Source: CAZAQK01 sp964535825
GTDB taxonomy: Bacteria > Pseudomonadota > Alphaproteobacteria > Rickettsiales > SXRF01
DNA length: 64,000 nucleotides
NCBI GenBank assembly: GCA_964535825.1
Contig: CAZHUC010000003.1
Location: 124,001 to 188,000, forward strand
Direction of reading: 5' to 3'
Positions 61,295-64,000 of this stretch are shown here, piece by piece; the stretch's first letter is position 1; each line of letters opens with the position of its first letter. Both the position numbers and the translations under genes were made by a program. Below the pieces are notes generated by a model. The model had not been told where the DNA came from. It saw only the letters and a program-made list of their open reading frames with translations, and did no database searches.

Positions 61295-63313
61295 ATGGCA
61301 GATAATTTCAAACTTGTATCCGGGTTCACGCCAGCGGGCGACCAGCCGCAGGCGATAGAGTCGCTTGTTTCCGGATTGAAAAATAACGAACGTGAACAGG
61401 TACTGCTTGGGGTTACGGGTTCTGGAAAAACCTTCACCATGGCGCATGTGATACACACATTACAGCGGCCAGCACTCATCATGGCACATAACAAAACACT
61501 TGCCGCCCAGCTCTATTCCGAGATGAAATCTTTTTTCCCCGATAACGCGGTGGAATATTTTGTGTCGTATTATGATTATTACCAGCCGGAAGCCTATGTT
61601 CCCAAAACCGATACGTTCATTGAAAAAGATTCCTCCATCAATGAACAGATAGACCGTATGCGCCACTCAGCCACGCGCTCGATGCTCACGCGCAAGGATG
61701 TCATCGTGGTGGCGTCGGTTTCCTGTATTTACGGTATCGGCTCGGTGGAGACCTATTCACAGATGGTGCTGAACCTTGATGTAGGGCAGGGCATGAGCCA
61801 GCAGGAGCTGGTGAAGAAGCTGGTAGAGCTGCAATATCTGCGTAATGATATTGACTTCAAGCGCGGCGCATTCCGCGTGCGCGGCGATGTGATGGATGTA
61901 TTCCCATCGCATTATGAAGATGCCGCGTGGCGTATCACCTTCTTTGGCGATGAGATCGAAAGCATCAGTGAATTCGACCCGCTGACCGGCGAGCGCAAAG
62001 CAAAATTGCAATCAGTGAGTATCTTCGCGAACAGCCACTATGTGACACCAAAACCAACCGTTGAACGCGCTATTCGCCAGATAAAAGAAGAGCTGAAAGA
62101 ACGCCTCGCCGTGCTTTACGCGCAGAACAAACTGGTGGAAGCGCAAAGGCTGGAGCAGCGCACCACGTTCGACCTTGAGATGCTGGTAGAAACTGGCATG
62201 TGCAAAGGCATTGAAAACTATTCACGGTTCTTATCGGGCACAGCTGCCGGTGAGCCGCCGCCAACCTTGTTCCAGTACCTGCCGGAGGATGCGCTGCTAT
62301 TCATTGATGAAAGCCACGTTACCGTGCCGCAGATCGGCGGCATGTTCAATGGCGACAGGGCACGCAAGACCACATTGGTTGAATATGGTTTCCGCCTGCC
62401 AAGCGCGTTGGATAACCGCCCACTGAAATTTGAAGAATGGGACGGCATGCGGCCGAACACCGTGTTCGTTTCCGCAACGCCGGGCAAATGGGAGCTGGAG
62501 CGCACCGGTGGCGCATTTGTGGAGCAGGTCATTCGCCCGACCGGCCTTATCGACCCGCCATGCGAGATTCGCCCCGTAGAAACACAGGTGGATGACCTGC
62601 TTGCCGAGTGCCACGCTACCATCAAGAAGGGCTACCGCGTGCTGGTTACCACACTCACCAAGCGTATGGCAGAAGAACTCACCGATTATATGGATGAGGC
62701 GGGCATTGCCGTGCGCTACCTGCATTCGGATGTGGAAACGCTCGAGCGTATTGAAATTATCCGCGATCTCCGGTTGGGGAAATTCAATGTGTTGATTGGC
62801 GTGAACCTGCTGCGTGAGGGATTAGATATTCCTGAATGTGGCCTGATGGCGATTCTAGATGCCGACAAGGAAGGCTTCCTGCGCTCGGCGACATCACTGA
62901 TTCAAACCATTGGCCGCGCTGCCCGAAACATCGACAGCAAGGTGATTTTATATGCCGACCGCATGACCAACTCGATGAAGATCGCACTGGGTGAAACCGA
63001 CAGGCGGCGGGCGATTCAGGTGGCGTATAATGAAAAACATGGTATCACGCCCGAGAGCATTAAAAAGCATGTGGGCGAAATTATCGAATCGGTCTATGAG
63101 CATGACCATTTCACGGTAAGCAAACAACCAAAAAAATATGACGTGGGTGAAAATGCCAAGAAAAACAAGGAATCGTACATCGAAGCCCTGCGTACCAAGA
63201 TGCTCGAAGCCGCCGCTGACCTTGAATTTGAAATGGCAGCAAGCCTGCGCGATGAAATTACCAAACTGGAAGAAAAACCCGCCGCACCGGGTGCAGCGAA
63301 GAAGAAGGCGTAA
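61295..63313 (+). CDS. uvrB: Excinuclease ABC subunit B
   Basis: The 672-residue protein has the UvrB helicase-like core: GVTGSGKTFTMAHVIHTLQR (Walker A, near residue 40), the DNA-inserting beta-hairpin region VSYYDYYQPEAYVPKTDTFI, LLFIDESHVTVPQIGGMFNG, and the C-terminal helicase half (GVNLLREGLDIPECGLMAIL, QTIGRAARNIDSKVILYADR). The UVR domain that binds UvrC closes the protein near residues 625-660. It handles damage recognition in nucleotide excision repair. It starts 12 bases after tadC. Its stop is directly followed by the convergent rnd stop. Confidence 0.97.
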   Translation: MADNFKLVSGFTPAGDQPQAIESLVSGLKNNEREQVLLGVTGSGKTFTMAHVIHTLQRPALIMAHNKTLAAQLYSEMKSFFPDNAVEYFVSYYDYYQPEAYVPKTDTFIEKDSSINEQIDRMRHSATRSMLTRKDVIVVASVSCIYGIGSVETYSQMVLNLDVGQGMSQQELVKKLVELQYLRNDIDFKRGAFRVRGDVMDVFPSHYEDAAWRITFFGDEIESISEFDPLTGERKAKLQSVSIFANSHYVTPKPTVERAIRQIKEELKERLAVLYAQNKLVEAQRLEQRTTFDLEMLVETGMCKGIENYSRFLSGTAAGEPPPTLFQYLPEDALLFIDESHVTVPQIGGMFNGDRARKTTLVEYGFRLPSALDNRPLKFEEWDGMRPNTVFVSATPGKWELERTGGAFVEQVIRPTGLIDPPCEIRPVETQVDDLLAECHATIKKGYRVLVTTLTKRMAEELTDYMDEAGIAVRYLHSDVETLERIEIIRDLRLGKFNVLIGVNLLREGLDIPECGLMAILDADKEGFLRSATSLIQTIGRAARNIDSKVILYADRMTNSMKIALGETDRRRAIQVAYNEKHGITPESIKKHVGEIIESVYEHDHFTVSKQPKKYDVGENAKKNKESYIEALRTKMLEAAADLEFEMAASLRDEITKLEEKPAAPGAAKKKA

Positions 63314-64000
63314 CTACAATATTACCACTTCCTCAAACACCACTTCTTTGCTTTTAGCATTGAGCGAGAGTTTGAGTTTGCCTTCCATCAGGGCGGTGGC
63401 TTTATTGCCGAAAATGTCGGCGCGCCAGCCGGAAAGAGCGGGACTTTCGGTTTTACCGAGTGCAATGGATTCGAGATCTTCTTTATTTGCGATGATGCTG
63501 GCGCTCACGCCGTGTTTTTCAGAGGCAACTTTGAGGAGCAGCTGCAGCATGGCAAGCGGGGTTGCGATATTGGGTGGCAGCTTTTTATGTTTCGGAACTT
63601 GCGGGAAGTCGGACGGCTGCAGCGCGAGGGCTTTTTCCACGCAAGCGATGATGGCGTCTTTCTTTGGTTTCGACAGGCTTTTTTCGACGCTGCGCAGGCG
63701 GGTGATGTCTTCTTCCTTGCGCGGCATGGAGTGGGCGAGCTCTATCAACGTATCATCCTTGATGATGCGCCCGCGCGGTACATCGGCTTTCTTTGCTTCA
63801 CCTTCGCGCCACTTCGCCAGTTCACGCAGCACCGCTAAATGTTTCGGGCGCATATTGCCGAATTTCAGGCGTTGCCATGCATTTTCCGGGGCTGGCTGAT
63901 ACAGGTCTGGGTTGGAAAGATAGGCATGTTCTTCGGCGATCCAGCTTTCACGGCCACTGGCCTCGATCTTGATCTTCAGGTCATCATATATCGCGCGCAG
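63314..64000 (-). CDS. rnd: Ribonuclease D, C-terminal part (cut by window end)
   Basis: The minus strand is open from the window end to a TAG at 63314-63316, giving about 228 residues. The segment beginning LRAIYDDLKIKIEASGRESW, then LYQPAPENAWQRLKFGNMRP, LREWREGEA-like helices in LRELAKWREGEAKKADVPRG, and RIIKDDTLIELA matches the HRDC region of RNase D, including the typical HRDC sequence AWxRLK. The catalytic DEDD domain lies outside the window. RNase D trims the 3' ends of tRNAs and other small RNAs. Confidence 0.9.
   Translation of the reverse strand: MRAIYDDLKIKIEASGRESWIAEEHAYLSNPDLYQPAPENAWQRLKFGNMRPKHLAVLRELAKWREGEAKKADVPRGRIIKDDTLIELAHSMPRKEEDITRLRSVEKSLSKPKKDAIIACVEKALALQPSDFPQVPKHKKLPPNIATPLAMLQLLLKVASEKHGVSASIIANKEDLESIALGKTESPALSGWRADIFGNKATALMEGKLKLSLNAKSKEVVFEEVVIL

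Overview
The window looks like a compact alphaproteobacterial chromosome of roughly balanced GC. Many genes overlap by 1-8 bases, and several convergent pairs share or abut their stop codons. Family content supports this placement: two DUF2336 proteins, a Caulobacter-type cpa/tad pilus operon, PPDK, a class I GlyRS pair (glyQ/glyS), a P-type (VirB/D4) secretion locus with a Rickettsiales-like reduced subunit set, and a YgfZ/YqgE/Aat cluster. I cannot name the genus. No phage, transposase, CRISPR array or rRNA was seen, and no gene-free stretch exceeds 300 bases.

Layout. (1) 1-8841, minus: a Pel-type exopolysaccharide operon running epimerase, separate PelA-like glycosidase, PelA-like deacetylase, PelB-like TPR/barrel export protein, and the start of pelD cut by the window edge. 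There is no pelC between pelB and pelD. (2) 8907-15557, minus: a tightly packed housekeeping operon gltX, unknown, cysS, tandem-duplicated unknown, ilvA, trmJ. (3) 15694-22439: an unknown protein, then ppdK, and glyQ-panD-glyS with panD wedged between the two synthetase subunits; glyQ is preceded by a long inverted-repeat leader. (4) 22684-25465, plus: an ECF sigma factor translationally coupled to a membrane-anchored VWA protein that may act as its anti-sigma/sensor. (5) 25499-33116: small basic proteins, a PIN-like protein, tRNA-Leu(CAG), tRNA-Thr(GGT), ygfZ, yqgE, aat, GDPD, aroQ, thiS-thiG and two unknown proteins.

(6) 33117-44940, minus: a type IV secretion locus virB2, B4, B6, B8, B9, B10, B11, two type IV prepilin-like proteins, virD4. 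VirB4 appears to have lost both Walker motifs, and virB1, B3, B5 and B7 are not present here. The virB2 and virB4 upstream regions share the same regulatory geometry, TGTCA-N6-TGTCA-N11-TATA[T/C]T. A ridA-traX pair is transcribed divergently from virB2; TraX proteins acetylate the F-pilin, so it may modify a pilin here. This is the most unusual region of the window.

(7) 46461-63313: a two-subunit 3-oxoacid CoA-transferase, two tandem DUF2336 proteins, NAD kinase, a cold-shock protein with a strong terminator, typA/bipA, the tad/cpa operon cpaB-C-D-E-F-tadB-tadC, and uvrB. (8) 63314-64000, minus: the C-terminal part of ribonuclease D, cut by the window end.

Taken together, the window encodes three surface or secretion systems (Pel polysaccharide, a T4SS with embedded pilins, a Tad pilus) between blocks of translation and cofactor genes. 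The surface systems suggest an attached or host/prey-associated lifestyle, which is inference only.
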